Positions 1-24,844 of a DNA stretch of 64,000 bases are shown piece after piece. Position 1 is the stretch's first letter. Every line of letters starts with the position of its first letter. Below the pieces are notes generated by a model that saw only the letters and a list, made by a program, of their open reading frames with translations, made no database searches and was not told where the DNA came from. Position numbers and translations under genes: made by a program. Location: the NCBI GenBank assembly GCA_020086605.1, contig JACBWW010000008.1, positions 18,509,352-18,573,351 of the forward strand. The letters are read 5' to 3'. Source of the stretch: Lanius collurio. Its lineage: Eukaryota; Chordata; Aves; Passeriformes; Laniidae.

Positions 1-655
1 ATTGGGTGCATGGGAATCTCATGAAGTTTATTAAGACAAAGGACAATGTTTTGGACTTGCATCAGGGCACCCCCTGATATCAACACAGACTGGGGGAGAT
101 GGACAGATCAAGAGCAACCTTGAGAGAAGGACTTGTGAGGCTGGACATGACCCAGCCATGGGCACTCCCAGCCCAGAGAGCCAAACGTGTCCTGGGCTGC
201 ATCCAAAGCAGCGCGGCCAGCGGGGCCAGGGAGGGGATTCTGCCCCTCTGCTCTGCTGAGACCCCACCTGCAGTGCTGCATCCAGCTCTGGGGTCCCAGC
301 AGGGGGGACATGGAACTGCTAAAGCAAGTCCAGAGGAGGCCCCAAAGGGGATCAGGGGGATGGAGCACCTCTCCTAACAGGAAACACTAAGAGAGTTAGG
401 TTTGTACAGTTTGGAAAAGAGAAGGCTTTGGGGTGACATAATTGCATCATACAAGTACCCAAAGAGAATTTACAGGAAAGATGGAGAGAGCATTCACAAG
501 AACATGTAGTGACAAGACAAGGGAGAATGGCTTCAAACTGAAAGAGAGTAGGTTTAGAATAGATATAAGGAAAAACTTCATTACTGTGAGGGTGTTGAGG
601 CACTGAAACAGGTTGGCCAGGGAGGTTGTGGATGCTCCATCCCTGGGGATCATGG
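1..655 (+). mobile_element. CR1 LINE fragment, 3' part
   Basis: Decayed 3' portion of a CR1 non-LTR retrotransposon. Translation pieces match the end of the CR1 reverse-transcriptase ORF: a run around 190-330 reads like LGCIQSSAASGAREGILPL followed by PHLQCCIQLWGP, and 330-375 gives the MELLKQVQRR and MEHLS pieces. The 3' untranslated part then follows, with ...GGCACTGAAACAGGTTGGCC... near 600. Frameshifts and stops break the ORF. The copy probably continues left of the window. It fades out near 655, before the usual terminal octamer repeats. Confidence 0.88.
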
Positions 656-8246
<7,591 letters not shown>

Positions 8247-11200
8247 TAAGTACCTTATAAAATACTTCTAGTCCATAATTTGTCCAATATCAAGATTTTT
8301 GCAGCCACATGAATTTTTTTAAAAAAATCAAAGACAGTAATCACTTCCGCTAGTGAAGTAATGGAAAATTGTTTGTTTATTACTTTAATGAAGATTATAC
8401 TTGTTCCTGCAGCTTTTTGAAGGATATCATGAGGTGTATTTGACATGTTAATACACTCTATTAGCTTTGACAGAATAATAATGACTGTCAATACTGGTGT
8501 ACTAAAACGCTGAGATCTATTTTCTGTCTCTGAAGTTATTTTCAATAGAAACAGTACAAACTCAATTTAAGCTCCTTAAGAAATTGATTCCATTTATTTA
8601 CTACAGGGGTCTTTTATGTTTTTAGAGAAAAGATTTATCAGCTGGCAGAAAATAATATATTTGAGAGAGAAAATATTATTTCAAATATCCTCTTAGCTAA
8701 AAGAAAAAACTGTAACAAAAGACCTTAATAAACTTACTCTGTCCTCTCTCACTCTTCTGTGAAGTGTGTATTTTCTGCTAGTGACTCATAATTTTCAAGT
8801 ATGTGTGGACCCCAGGTTGCATGTGTAGTGGAAGTCAGATGCAAATATCTGCTTATTTGTAAGACACCAAAAATATTTATATATTCCATCTTCTTGTCAT
8901 TAATATTTTTTTTTTTTGGTTGGTTGGTTTTTTTGCCTAAACTGCTCGAAATTTCTTGATCAAATTGGTGTTTATGGTTCAAATACATATCTAAAATAAA
9001 GGATCAGTCTTGTCAGAAAACCTCAATGAATGCTGTTTTTGAATGTTGCAAAGACTTACTGATATCTTCTTTAAAAAATAAGAGTAGGTGCAAAAAAATG
9101 TGTTTTCATAATAATGAAATAAAAGCTGACACTTAACTTGAAGTCATAGATTAACACTCCTATTTTTTTTCAGCTTACATAATTTTTAGAACTGTTATTT
9201 CCTTTAATTATAGCTCTTTTTCTATGTAGAGTGTCAAGGTAAGAAAAATTCCTGCCTTTAGAGAGGGTTAGTGTAAGGTCCGTGACTCAGTTAAGCTGTG
9301 TATATTGTAAGTACTCGGTAAGCTTTATGCCAAATGTGACCAATTTTTGTTGAGACAAAATGGGTTAGAACAAGAGCAATTGTTTTGTTATAAAAAAAAA
9401 ATGCATTTTTCTTGGAAATAGTACCCACCTTCCAGCAAATCTTCCTCTGACAGATATCCTTTTCTTAGAGGGAGAAGAGTCAAGCTTTTAGTATGGCACC
9501 TGTGCCAATATAACATTTGTAAAGATTTTTACATTCAGGAGGACAATCCAGCTGACTACCTTGCTTAGATGAGTCATTTCAATGAAGAATTCAATTAGTG
9601 CTTCATCCTTGAACTCAAATCCACTTCATTTCCTAGAATTTTGGATAATTTTTCAGCACATGGCAGTAAATTGGATAAACAATATAATTACTGAAACAGT
9701 ACACATTTCCCCCCTTTTTTCTCTCTCTCATCTTCCTTTCAAACTTTTCTGGAAATAACATTTACATATAAAATTTATTTGACCTCATATCTTCATAGAT
9801 TTTCACAGTCTCTTGTTACAGAGGAACTTTTGTACTAAGAAGGTAAATACTCCTGCCACTGTTTAACAGGGGAGCACATCAGGAAATGTAAAAGATAAGT
9901 TTTTCTAACCATTAATCATTTATAAATAAGCCTAAATATAATAAGCTTGGTTGTATCACAAAAATTACGTGAAAGAAGGCAAAGAAATAAAAGAGGGGAA
10001 AGTTTTAAAAGATAAAATAGAAAGGAAAAAAAAATAAAAATCACAAAAGGCCTTATGTATAGAACCAGCAATAAGCTGAATATGCTTATGGAAAGGAAAC
10101 ACACTGAATATTATTAAAATAAAGAAACAACTATGATTCAGGACATTGCTAAATGAGGTGGAAGATGAAAAGGTTGGTTGACAGGAGAAGTACACAAATT
10201 TTGGGTTAGTCTCAAATTATCCTATTTCCTTTGTGCTTTTATATACATGTTTTTGTGTTTTTTTTTTTTTTAAACATGAGCAATATGTATTACAAAATAT
10301 ACACATCATTCAGGTAATTTAAGTGGATTAATTGTACATGGCAGTTCAGTCTATATCCCCTAATTCTTCAACCAGCCTCAATGTTTCACTTTGTAAAGAA
10401 AAAGAGAAAGCAAAATGCATGTCTTGTATTTGTAAGGAATGGACCATAAACAATTCTGGCATTCCCATTACTCTCAAATACTGAACTTACAATAATACAT
10501 TCCAGTCAGTAGCAACAAAAACAATACTTCAAGATTTTAGTCAAATGTGGAATGTCATGTTAAGACAGCCAGTGGATGGCAGTGCTAAAATGCTGAATTC
10601 ACTGTGCCATTACTTATTATGCATGCAGCTCCAGCAAGGAAGGGAAGAAGTTGTGCTCAGTTGTTTGCAAACCCAGAATAAAAAGATGGGCTCTGCTACA
10701 AACAGCTTATAAAGTCAAAGTATAAGATGATAACTGAGAGACTGATACAGTCAGGTACTATACTCAGGAGAAGGCACAATGCCAGTCACTACACTCAAAG
10801 TAGTAAACCTGACAGAGAAGGCAAAGGGGGTTTCACTTAGGGAGTTGAGATGGAAAGTAAAGAAACAAGGGCAGAGAAGGGACAGGTGGAAACTTTTTTA
10901 AAATTAGAGAATCCAAAGTACATTTTTATGAATTAGTTGTAGAAAAGAATAAAAGGTAGAATGAGTGTAAGGCTGCTTTGATGAGAGAAGGTTAGTGGGA
11001 CAAGTATGGGTGCAGTTAGGCAGAAAAAGCAGCTGAATGTAAGAGTGGAAAGGCACATAAAATGGAAAGGGGGTCAGTAACATTGTTTCAATTATCCCTT
11101 GGAAGAAATAATGTGGTCTTTGACAATAACAAAAGCAGGACATGGAGATTATACACAGAGATTAGGAAAAGCTGCTAAAATTTGTGAAGTGGAGAGGTGG

Positions 11201-13986
11201 GTGGTTTAGACAGGAAGATGCAAGGTCCAAGGCAGATGAGCACAGATGTATTGTGAAGCCTCTCTATGGGATTTCAAGCAGAGAAGTAAGGATGTGCAAG
11301 AGAAAAAGAAGAAACTGAGTGAAGCAGTGAGGGGTAGCGAGACAATATGAAGAATTATAGTACGAGATCTGTGATGAAAGACAGGAAAACAAGTTTAAAG
11401 GAAAAGAGAATAAAGAATGGAAAACAAAAAATTCACAAAAGTTCCCAACAGAAACACAGAGGAGAAAGTGAACAGTACCTAGCTGAAAGATGTGCAAAAT
11501 CATTATTGGAAAAATTGTCAGGCCTGCATTTGAAGACATTAGTGAAGCAGAGAGCTGTGTGGATGTCTTGCTGAGATGGCCTGATGACTTAATGCTGACT
11601 TGTTTGAACTGCTGCAGCTGCCCAGAACTTGCAAAGGCAGGAAGAGGTAGAAGTGGTAACACTTTTTATGCCCTTCTTGTTAAGGGATCACTGCCCTGGT
11701 TAATGGAGCAAGAGATCAAATTAGTAGCGAATTTCTGTTTTAGCAAAACCCAGGATTATAATCCAGTTAAAAGATAGTTTCCTGGAAGAAAAACACAAAC
11801 CAGTGAACTGTCCACTGCTGCATCACAGCCCATGTTTGATGCCACTCTGAAGGGAGCAAACATGTATAATCCCCTTGTGATTCTGAACAAGCAGACCAGA
11901 GGATAGCAGTCTTGCCCAGAGCACCAAGATGCTCTCAGTAGACAAGTCTGTCCAAGCTCCACTGTGTCTTCTGAGCGTAAGAAGACATCTTCTGACCTCT
12001 CACTTAAGTCTGTCCTTCTCCCGTTTCCACAAGGTCCTAGAACACAGCTCAGACACATCCTACCTTCTCAGGACTTGACCAACTGAACCACACTCATAAA
12101 AAAGCGACTGCTGTGGGACAGTTTTACAGTCTTCTATAAACTCTAATTAGTATTATTACACAAAATTTGCTGATTTCTATTAAAACTTGCTTCCATGATT
12201 TAAAGGAGCAGAACTCAGCTAAGGAACGTTGACTGTAGGTCATTGGTCCGGTGCTCTGCAAAATGGCAACCACACCCCTGTTCCCTGAGCTGGACAACCT
12301 ACTCCTGCTCTGCCAGTAACTTCTGAAGACAGCAGCATCCCTCTGCTGCTGTCTGTGATAAAGGAAATATCAAGAGTTTACTCCAGGACATTTTCCCTAT
12401 AACTACAGTTACAGAGGATATATTTTCTGATCCTCTAAGACAAGCTCATTCTTTTGTTTCTGAGCAAGTAAAGCCTGGTTTTATTAATGAAATACTGTGA
12501 ATATGAATCTTAAGTTAGGGAGGGAAAAAAACACCTTTTTCCTGAACGGTGCTGGCCAAGATTCTAGAACAGCAGACAAGGCATGCAATTACTAAGAGGA
12601 GTAGGTGCACCTCAGTTTAACAATTTATAAAATTATAAAATATCTTTTCTCCAGAAAATTTGCAGCTGAAATTCCTTTTTATGTATCATATTCTTTTGTA
12701 GGAATCTCTGATGTCACTTTATCATGGGTATTACTGGCTAAAATAAGACAGTTAAAATTGAAAGTCTATCCTGATCTAAAAAGATAATTTAAGAAGCATT
12801 TTCTATCTGTGACTTTATTTAGAAACAAATTTTAAGGAAAAAATACATTAAATTGCTTGAGAAATGTATTTGTTCATGGAAAGAAATGTACCTACATCAC
12901 TTTAGGAAAAACAGTGCTTTGCTGTTGTGTCATTGTGTTTTGGTTTTTATGTTTTTAAGATCCTTAAGTTAAGTTTCAGGTTGCAGCTTAAATTAATCTA
13001 CATAATTTTCAAGTAATTTACAATATTTTTTTGTTATATACAGCAATATTTTGGAAAAAAAAAATAAAAAGATTACTCCGTCCTTTCCATTTGTTTTACA
13101 AGTGGAATTCTAAACAAAGAACCCAACTTAGAATGCAACTATCTTAAAGTTGAATAATAAATTTGTGTTAATTTAATTTGTTGATAAGGAAATTGGTTAT
13201 GCTGTAAAACAAAAGGAAGGTATTTTTGCACTGAGAAGATTTCATCTGCTTTTTATTCAGGGGAGAGTTTTTGTTGATGAAATGCATATTTATTTTATTT
13301 ACTTTCAATCAATACAGAATCATTATTGGTTTTGTGTGAGATTGCTAAAACCTTACAATTTCCCAAACATAGCACTCAGTTGTTAAATGCATCACTTCCC
13401 CTTTAAACACTTTTCATGTGTTAGACTTTTTTTCTTCCCTCCTCTGGAAATAATGGATGCTTGAAGGAAAATAACAAGTTACTGCTCATGTGCTAACCAA
13501 AACAGACTGAATTCCTACATCTTTTCAGTCAAAGGTAGCATGTTCTTAAAAACATGGTACCAAACCCAATTATTAGCTGGGAATTCAGGTACATCACAAG
13601 ACCATTACTCCCTGGGCTTGCAACACTGATCTGCAGCGGAGGGGAGGGTGGATGTGTTCATTTTCTGTGCCTGCAGTACAGAAGGATGGAAGCGGTGTGA
13701 AGAAAGGGAACTTTGTAAAAAGAGATTTAAAAGGATCCCTCTTGGACTGTTTTTCCACCTCAGTGATCACCTACTTACACTAGCCAAGTTTATTTCAAAA
13801 CCCAGAAGAAGATTGATTGTCATTTCAACCCTCAGGGTACAAACTCAATGTTTTGAATTCTTTTAATGGCACAAATGCCCAGTTAGCTGTAGAATTCAAT
13901 CTCTGAAAACGAACAGTCTGAAATTCTGAATTTCTTGTTTTTCTTGAAGTCAGCTTCTTTCTTCCTACATACATCCATTTAGGGAC

Positions 13987-14074
13987 CTTCGAATTTAGTT
14001 AAGGGACCATTTTTTTATAAACCCTGAAACCTTTGAATTTAGTTAAGGGACCATTTTTTTATAAACCTTGAAAC
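13987..14074. repeat. Two-copy 44-bp tandem duplication
   Basis: Copies 13987-14030 and 14031-14074 share TTAAGGGACCATTTTTTTAT in the middle and differ at two positions, both C/T. It is a recent local duplication in intronic DNA. Confidence 0.92.
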
Positions 14075-16262
14075 TGTCTGTGGCTGACTGATAGCAAACT
14101 CTCTCAGACTGGGTTGCATTGTGTAAGTGCTGCATTTTCAGCAGCTCTGCTGTTTCTTTTAAAGAGGGACTCTCTCAGCATGCATCAGTAGAAGGATCAC
14201 ATGGAAAGTCATGTAGTCTTATTCTTCAGAATTAGCACATGCATACCACTTTTAAACACTTAGGCGCGTGGGACAGGGACAAGCAAGCAACCAAACACAT
14301 GATGCTTAAAAGTAGTTCCAGGCAACACATTTTATTTTCATTTGCAACAAGGTAAGAGTTTAAATGTGTCAGCTAATGCAATCAAAACTCACTAATGGTA
14401 ATTCATTAAGTGGCACTAACTTGATTGCTTCCAGTCATTTATGCACACCCAGTCACTAATTTTCTCGAACCTGAGCCGAAAACAGAGCTATTCTGTAGTC
14501 TCTCATGCCTGTTTGTTTTGTAGCCTTGATATAGCTAAGTGATGATTTTGGTTATATGAACAGTCCATCAGTGCCACTGCTGAATAGGCTGGACTTCTCT
14601 GATCGAGTTCAGCATTTTTCTCAATCAGAGTCCTATATTCTCTGGCTTAATCCAGCCTCCCCTTCAAAACACAAACCAAAGCCCCGCACTGCAGTAGCTT
14701 CTTTTCCCTTGCCATTGCCTCAGTAAACCCCAGACAGACTACCTTCTGATTTTATAAGGAAAACCACCAAAAGCAGTGAAACACTCTGGCAAGGCCATGC
14801 TCTCTTTCCCTTCAGGACTGAGTAATTCTGTCAAACTTAACAGAAGCCAGTTGCTCAGTTGCCCACCATTCTCCTAGAATCTAAATGTTCTGCTATATTC
14901 TGACAAGATTAAAGCATTGAAGCTTGGTGGATGGCTAGGGAAATATGAAACAAATAATTTATTGAGTTATCTGTGTTTTTGTATGTTACATATCATGCTG
15001 GCATCCTACTGTGCTGGTCAACTACATCACTACCCATGTTATTTCCTCAGGCAGATTACACAAGTCAGATGTGTGAGTGCAGTCTCTTTGGAAAAGATTT
15101 GAGCTTCTGAGCAAAGAAGTAGCTGTGTCTGATGTAAGAGGTCTTGGTGGTCCTCAAACTCTTCCAAAGGTGTTAGGAGACTTTCAAAGTAGATGGAAGA
15201 AGCCTAGTAGTGTTCCTTCGGTATATTTTGTGGAATGGGAAAAATAGTTACAGTTCCTCTTTTTTGAGTTATTACTAATTCTGATTCCAGCTCATCCAGC
15301 AATTCTGAATGCAGCTTCTGGACTTGATGGATCTTCATTAGATCTCTACCACTGAGACGCAAAGTTATCCTTTTCACACAGAGAAGTCTTTTTTTTCAAA
15401 TCTGCTCAAAAGCACAGACTCTGTGAAAGTGCAGTAAGGTGCACAGATAGCCAGATAACCTGATAGTCCCTGGATTAAACCTCAAAATACTAATTTAGAA
15501 TTGCTTACACTGTTCATTTCCAGTTCCTTAGTCTGTAACAGACATGTTCCTTTTGTATTTCCAAGTCTTGAAAGAGCATCTCACTTTGGGTGCTAATGCA
15601 GTTCAGCTCTAATTAATATTACAGTTTGTATAACCTAACACTGATGACTGAAACAGGACAGATTACAGGAATTCAAAGGCTTCTTTCAAGCCTAATCAAA
15701 TGTATTTTCAGGACCTGAGATGCTAAAAAGATGACATGAAAAATTGAATACTTTCTTGTATAGAATATTAGTTTTATCTAGAAAACTGCAGGTATTTTAA
15801 TACATAACATATGTATATTTGCAAAATGTAATAATCCAAAATTCTTTTGGGGGTCTTTTTGGACCTCTGATTGTAAAGCAGACAAGAATTGTTTTCTTCA
15901 TCTACATGTCATAGTGGAGTAACTTTATTTGTGCTCCCTATGATGTCAACTGGGGTCTTTGGAAATACTTATATCTGAAGTTTTTACTAGTGACATTCAT
16001 GCTGGAATTTTTTTTCTCTCCTTTCTAAATCTCACTTGCTAGTTAGACAGTCCAAGCAGAATTTCTATAACCAGCATTTCTTTTGGCTGTGATAATGGAC
16101 CTCTCAGGTACTGTGGCTTTTCTGAGCCAATCCTTCTTCATCTGGTTAAGCTCAATTAAATTAACTGTACTGAACTCCCAATATTACAGCAATACTTTTT
16201 TACTAATTAGGGCAAGCTGTGTTTCTGAATTAGACAGATGTATCAAGAGTACATAACTGCAC

Positions 16263-16296
16263 AGTGTTTCAGAAAATTGTGGTGTTCTGAAACACT
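16263..16296. repeat. Inverted repeat, 12-bp arms, 10-nt loop
   Basis: AGTGTTTCAGAA at 16263-16274 is followed, after AATTGTGGTG, by its exact reverse complement at 16285-16296. It could form a hairpin in nascent intron RNA. No miRNA-length stem extends beyond the 12 bp. Confidence 0.85.
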
Positions 16297-19200
16297 CAGA
16301 CAATAGTTGATGAGAGTCTGCTTCATTCAGGGTCTAATTTCTGTGGTTTCAAGTAGCTCATTTTAACAATCCTCTTACCTACATGTTCACAGAAATAAAT
16401 AAGTGCTCTGGGAAAAACAACCCCCTCCTCGATAGCTCGTGGCTCCAACAGCAGTTTTAATTGCTTGCTCTCTCAGCCCTAAATCCCAGCCTGCCCACAA
16501 TGTCATAGTCTCTAGCCCCGACCTTAGATGCCTCATCATCTTCCAGATTGCACTCCCCTTTCAAAGAGATGCAAATCACTAACAACCCACTGTCTATCTA
16601 GGAAAAGCTGTAACTCCATTTCATAATCTGGGCAAAACATTAAGAGCCTCCACTTACACTCATTTAGTCTTGGCTTTTCGAGCAAGGCCTAAGCTACCTC
16701 AGGACTAGAAAATTTTTCTCAAAGTCTTTAAAAATTGAGATGACATGACTTAAGCACTATTCCTGCAGAATAAGCTGACTTGGAGCACTCTGGTTTCTGA
16801 CTCCACAAAATAAGTTTTGCAAAGTAGCCCATTTGGATTTTCCAAATGCAGATGATGATGATAAAGCTCAAGATGCATGGAGCAGGCAGCCACTGCTGCT
16901 CGCTATCCTCAAAGCACAGCTTCTGATGCAGGGTGCAATCTAGAATCATCTTTTATTGCTGCTAAAGTCTGAATCTGAGCAATGTGACTGCTTCAGCATA
17001 CCTAATTCATATGTTTTTTGTGTGCTTATTTGGTTTCAACTGTGAGATGTTATTGGGACAGAAAAGAAAATCACAGCAGTTGGGGTACTGCATTAGCTTA
17101 CTCTGTCTTTCATTTGTGGTTTTGCACATGATATAATTGTGTTCCAGCATATATGCAAACAAAACATGAATGTCTCATCTAAGCTGTATTTCTGCAATTC
17201 TGTTGGACAGTAAGTCTGATTCAGCCTTGTATACAGAAATCAGTGGATGCTGTGTTTAATCCAATTCTGGATGCTTACACTGCAAAAGAAGGCTGCCAAA
17301 TATTTTCTGACATAAACAGAAGACAACTTTAATATTCATCTTCTTTCTCATTTTTTACATTATATATAGACAGTATGGATTTTTCCATACTTTTATGCTT
17401 GCTATGTTCTTGCAGTAAAACCAAAAAAAAAGCCCAAATGCAATTCTTTAAAGATCGAGTACATTCATATGACACTATGATGAAAGCATTAGTTCTTGAT
17501 GTGGAGCGTCATTCAGGAATTCCATATAGCCACTGTCCTCTTGGGCTTTTCAATTCAATTGGCAGCTTTATCCTTTTAATTGGCCTATGTCCAAAGTTTG
17601 TAGCCAGGGAATCCAACATAGACCATTCCAGTTGAATTTAAGGCCTGACCAGCATCATCAGCCAGCACTTCTCCTGGAGATATAAGTAAGGTTTTGATGC
17701 AGTTGGAGTAGTGTGGTGAACCAGTGAGATCATACTTTAAACTGGTACATTTGTGTCAAACTGGTGTAATTATGTGTTGTATGTTTTCTCCCCTCTATGT
17801 AAGACATTAGATGTCTTATTTATCCTGTTTATATCTCACAACTTCAATACATGTCATCAAGATCACTCAGCGGGTATTTATGTGAAAGTCTAGAAAGTCT
17901 AGAAAGATGCAGAAAGTCTTAATCTGTGGCCTTACTATGGCCCTTACAAAGACAAACTGAGAGGATCTTCCCTGTGGAGCTCCACAGTGGTGAGTGGTGG
18001 AGTGCCTCACTCCTCGTGGTCTCTAAGGCCTGGGATTTGCTTCTCCTTAATGGGTACCTTGAGTTTTTTCTGACCACTATGAAAAACATTCACTCTTTCT
18101 TAACTGTATCCTGACAGGTCTGCAGGATATCTCTCTAGTTACTTGTTTTATTAGATGTTATATTAAATTATGACAGTTTAATTATGAAGTAAAGGTTATA
18201 CAGTCACCTTGTCTTATCCTTGGGCTAGTCTTCCTGCCTGCTTCTCTGATCTAGGCTTCTCTGTCTGTCTGTGCATCTCTAAGTTCCTTATTAATAGGGG
18301 AAAAGTTAATTACTGTTCTGTAATTGGGATAGAAGAGACAAATTGATGCCAATCCTGAGGAAAAGAAGCAGAACTTTTGCACTGAACATGTTCAACTAAT
18401 GTCTGACTTAATACAGCTCTTTCATATCTTCTTCAGGGTGGGGATCAGCATAGGTTATATGATGTGAGTTCAAGTATGTCATATAGGAAATGTTAGGAAG
18501 CAAAAGACTAAAATTTGCAGAAGTCTAGGCTTCATCACTTTACTGTGGCAAATAGCTTGTAATGTTGTATGTAATCTTTGGTCTGCTAAAGATTACCTGT
18601 TTTTTTATGTAACAGTCATTCGTCAGATCTGGGCTGGTGTGTGTTTTAGCAATGTTCTTTGATGATGAAAACCAATCATTTTAAATTTTGGGGCTATGTG
18701 AAAATTATTCTGCTTTCAAACCTGTTTTTCCTTTGAAAAACAAGGATGTGAACAAGTATGCCAGGCATTCTAGTTAACAGAGTCTAACATTGAGGTGAAC
18801 AATTTCTTCTAACTTTAAAGGCTAACAACTCTGTCTATATTTAGAAGCTTGTGACATACTGCAGGATTTACACTCCCTCTTGCTGCTTCTGTATACAGGT
18901 GTGTGGCACTATCCAATCTAGAATCCAGAAAGAATCACCCATCAGCTTCCATGTCATCTACAAACAGGAGGACACTCATACACTGTAGTGTTTATTACAC
19001 TATAGTACACTCTCACTTTGCCCAGATTTTCTGACCCACTGTGGATCAAAGATTGCTCACCACCTTTTACAATTGCTTTGCAGTTCAAGTGGGTCTGGTG
19101 AATGCTAAACTATTTTGAGAAAGCTGTGGATATCTGTACTTTCAGCATCAGATTCACCAAAATAATGACAATTTCTGGAATTGTTTCTCTTGACACAAGG

Positions 19201-21683
19201 GGGATTTGAAAAGTGAAAATTAAGTTCTGGCTTGATTTCAGTACAGTGAATTACTATTGAATCATGCCTCTTTTAAAGAATAACAAGCTACAGTATGATA
19301 TCAGTGTTCTCCAGTGAAATACAGTCCAGAAACATCTAGAATCAGGTTTAAAAATGAGAAAAGTGGGATCATGTTATTTTACATAAAAGAAAAATATGAT
19401 CTTCCAGGGCAGAAACTGAAGAACATGTAACTTTTACCTTTTATAAATGCTTCAGCATTCAAGGGGTGGCAAAGAGGGGCTAAATGGGAAGAAGAGGAAG
19501 TACCATCTACAATAAGGATGCCCACAAGAGATTTTGAGGAGGAAAATCTAATTTTCGTATTTTTTGGCAGTCTGAATTTAACAATTAGTAACTATGTTTT
19601 AGGAGTTGGCTGGTATTTTGAGACACTGATGTGTATTTTGTGCCTTTGTGTCATATATTGGACATTCAGATTCTTTGCCACTGACAGATGCTAGAAGGAG
19701 CTACTTCCATGTTTCCACTGTCTTATTTACAAGTAGAAACAATTTAATATTTTTGTTCTTCATCCAGTGCTGCTGCTACCTGTAAACACTTTCATCTTCA
19801 GAATTGTGCCCTTTCATAATTTCCAAATGTGGAATTAGATTAGATCAGTAAAAAATGGGTTTATGTTTTGAGTTGTGCCCCTTTAAGTGTTAAACCAGAA
19901 TCAAAAATGGAGTAGCTCTATGCAAATAATAGAAATATCCATTATAAAAGATAAGAAATTAAAAGACTACTGAGAAACCTTTAAGCCAGCTGTCACATAT
20001 GAGATAATGCCATTTCACAGAACCTAAAGACAAAGAGCATAATTTTCCTGGAAGTGAAGTAGCATAGTCACACTCTGGCTCTTTCAGTGGAGAACAGGAC
20101 AAAAAGAGGAAAAAAGGTATTTGGCTTATCTTCTGCTAAAGCCTTTGTGTAATTCATTAAGCAACCCTTATCTAAAATTATACTGTAGGGCATTTGCCAA
20201 TGTTTTTATGACCCAATGAAAACATAACGAGGCACTAAACCCAGCTGGTCATTAACTCTCCTGTTAATGTTCTGGGCTGATTCACATTGTCTATTATCCC
20301 CAACTGGATTTGACTTCACTGAGCAATTGAAGTGCAATGGAGGACATGTTTCTTTTGGCTTGTTCTGAGAGTCAGGTTTGTATGCTTTCCATCCAGTCTG
20401 GGACTGTGGCTTCACTTGAAGCAACACTATTCCAACCACTCCTGCAAAGACTCTATTCAAAGGGCAGATTTCTTCCACTGAGTGCTTAAAGATCCATCCT
20501 TCCATTACAAAAGGAATAAAAGAGATAGTAGTAAAAATAGTTACACAGCTATTAAAAAATCTGATAATCTTTGATATTGGGGAGTTTTGACTGTACAGTG
20601 GTACAGATTGCACATGCTGCTTTTTAATTAGGTTTTTGCAATATCTGCAAACCATTGCTGTCTTGTGAACAATATATAGATAATAAGAATAATGTAGTAG
20701 CAAGTCAAACACAAATCACATTTCTTAATTTTTCAGTCTTTTTCTAATTAGATTTTCACAGTCTTGAAATCCAATGTTACAAACTCATTACTTTATGCTT
20801 AAAGTTAAATAACAAAAAAACACCAAAAATCAGATAGTTTCTGTTAGAAGTTGCAACTTGTAACTTATCACGATAAGTTCACTGCAGGAAAGTAAGAAAA
20901 TTAAAAGCAGAGTCATATTGGATTTTTGTCTTTGGAAAATTTATTTTCACCTTAATTGCTGCCATACATGGGATAGGAAAACAAAGAAGGCCAAATTTTC
21001 CCTGTCCCTATTTTTGACTCTATATCCTTAATGCTGCAGATGCTACTTTTATGCCCCTCAGTCTACTTGTATTTGAAGGACTATAGTTTTTGACAGCCAT
21101 TTAAAGTGGCAGTTTTCCCTCCTCAAGAGAAGGAACTCCACTTTCTCTTGCTGCCTTTTGCCCTATGGTGTGTCATCCTGGCACCTTGTGCATACATTGC
21201 CTCTGTGGAGGTGAGATTGCCAAAGAGACAGCACACCCTTGGTCACACACCACATTACTACAGAAATCTCAGTCAGTTTGGTAGTTTTACTAGGTTTTTA
21301 TTCATCTGCAATGTGGGGTCCCACCATTCACCTCTTCAGTCCCCACAAGCCTGCTGGAAACTCTCAATGGAGTCACTTTAGAATGTTCAGTGCCATCCTT
21401 TGGGATGAAATGTCTGTAGATTAGTCCTGGCTGGCCAGTCACCTACCCAACCCACAGCACAGAAACTGGCCGGTCTGTCAGCCTTCCCCTAGACTTGCCA
21501 AGCAGCTGAGCAATAACTAAGTTGATATTTGCTTTTCAAAGGATGTGTGAAGCAATAATGAAGAGTAACTGCAGAAGAATAAAATTTGAATTACCTGTAC
21601 TGCATTGTAAAACCTGACTTTCTTTTTGTTAAACCAGCAAATTTTTGGTAATACCTAACTTATAACTCTGCTTATTTTTTCAG

Positions 21684-21720
21684 ACACGGAGATGACTTGA
21701 TTGTGACACCATTTGCTCAG
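21684..21720 (+). CDS. PDE4D: PDE4D exon (37 nt), UCR1
   Basis: Small UCR1 exon. The acceptor is CTTATTTTTTCAG and the donor CAG|GTAGGC. Its first base completes the Ile codon left open by the exon ending at 8245; it then reads HGDDLIVTPFAQ and ends on a codon boundary. The 37-nt length and the peptide are those of PDE4 genes. HGDDLIVTPFAQ is invariant across the family, so assignment to PDE4D rests on its neighbours. UCR1 contacts UCR2 to hold the catalytic unit in a dimeric, inhibited state that PKA phosphorylation relieves. Confidence 0.97.
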
Positions 21721-24794
<3,074 letters not shown>

Positions 24795-24844
24795 ACGATC
24801 ACCAATGTGTAGCCAACCTTCTATTAACAAAGCAACTATAACAG
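24795..24844 (+). CDS. PDE4D: PDE4D exon (50 nt), linker LR1
   Basis: Its first base completes the Lys codon split by the previous intron. It then reads RSPMCSQPSINKATIT and ends with G of a split codon before donor GTAAGA. Mammalian PDE4D has Asn where this has Ser after MC; otherwise the peptide is the same, and the 50-nt length is conserved. The region links UCR1 to UCR2. The next exon (UCR2, expected to begin EEAYQKL) is not in the remaining 39 kb, so the gene continues beyond the right edge. Confidence 0.96.

Noticed and set aside
20206..20712. 168-codon minus-strand frame in the 13.4-kb intron
   Set aside because: No domain, no promoter or poly(A) context, and composition like the AT-rich intron. 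Probably a chance long frame, though it is at the upper end of what is expected.
21090..21470. Possible minus-strand LTR (AATAAAAACCTA motif)
   Set aside because: No TG...CA ends or target duplication could be fixed, and no TATA box is visible. Left as unresolved intron.
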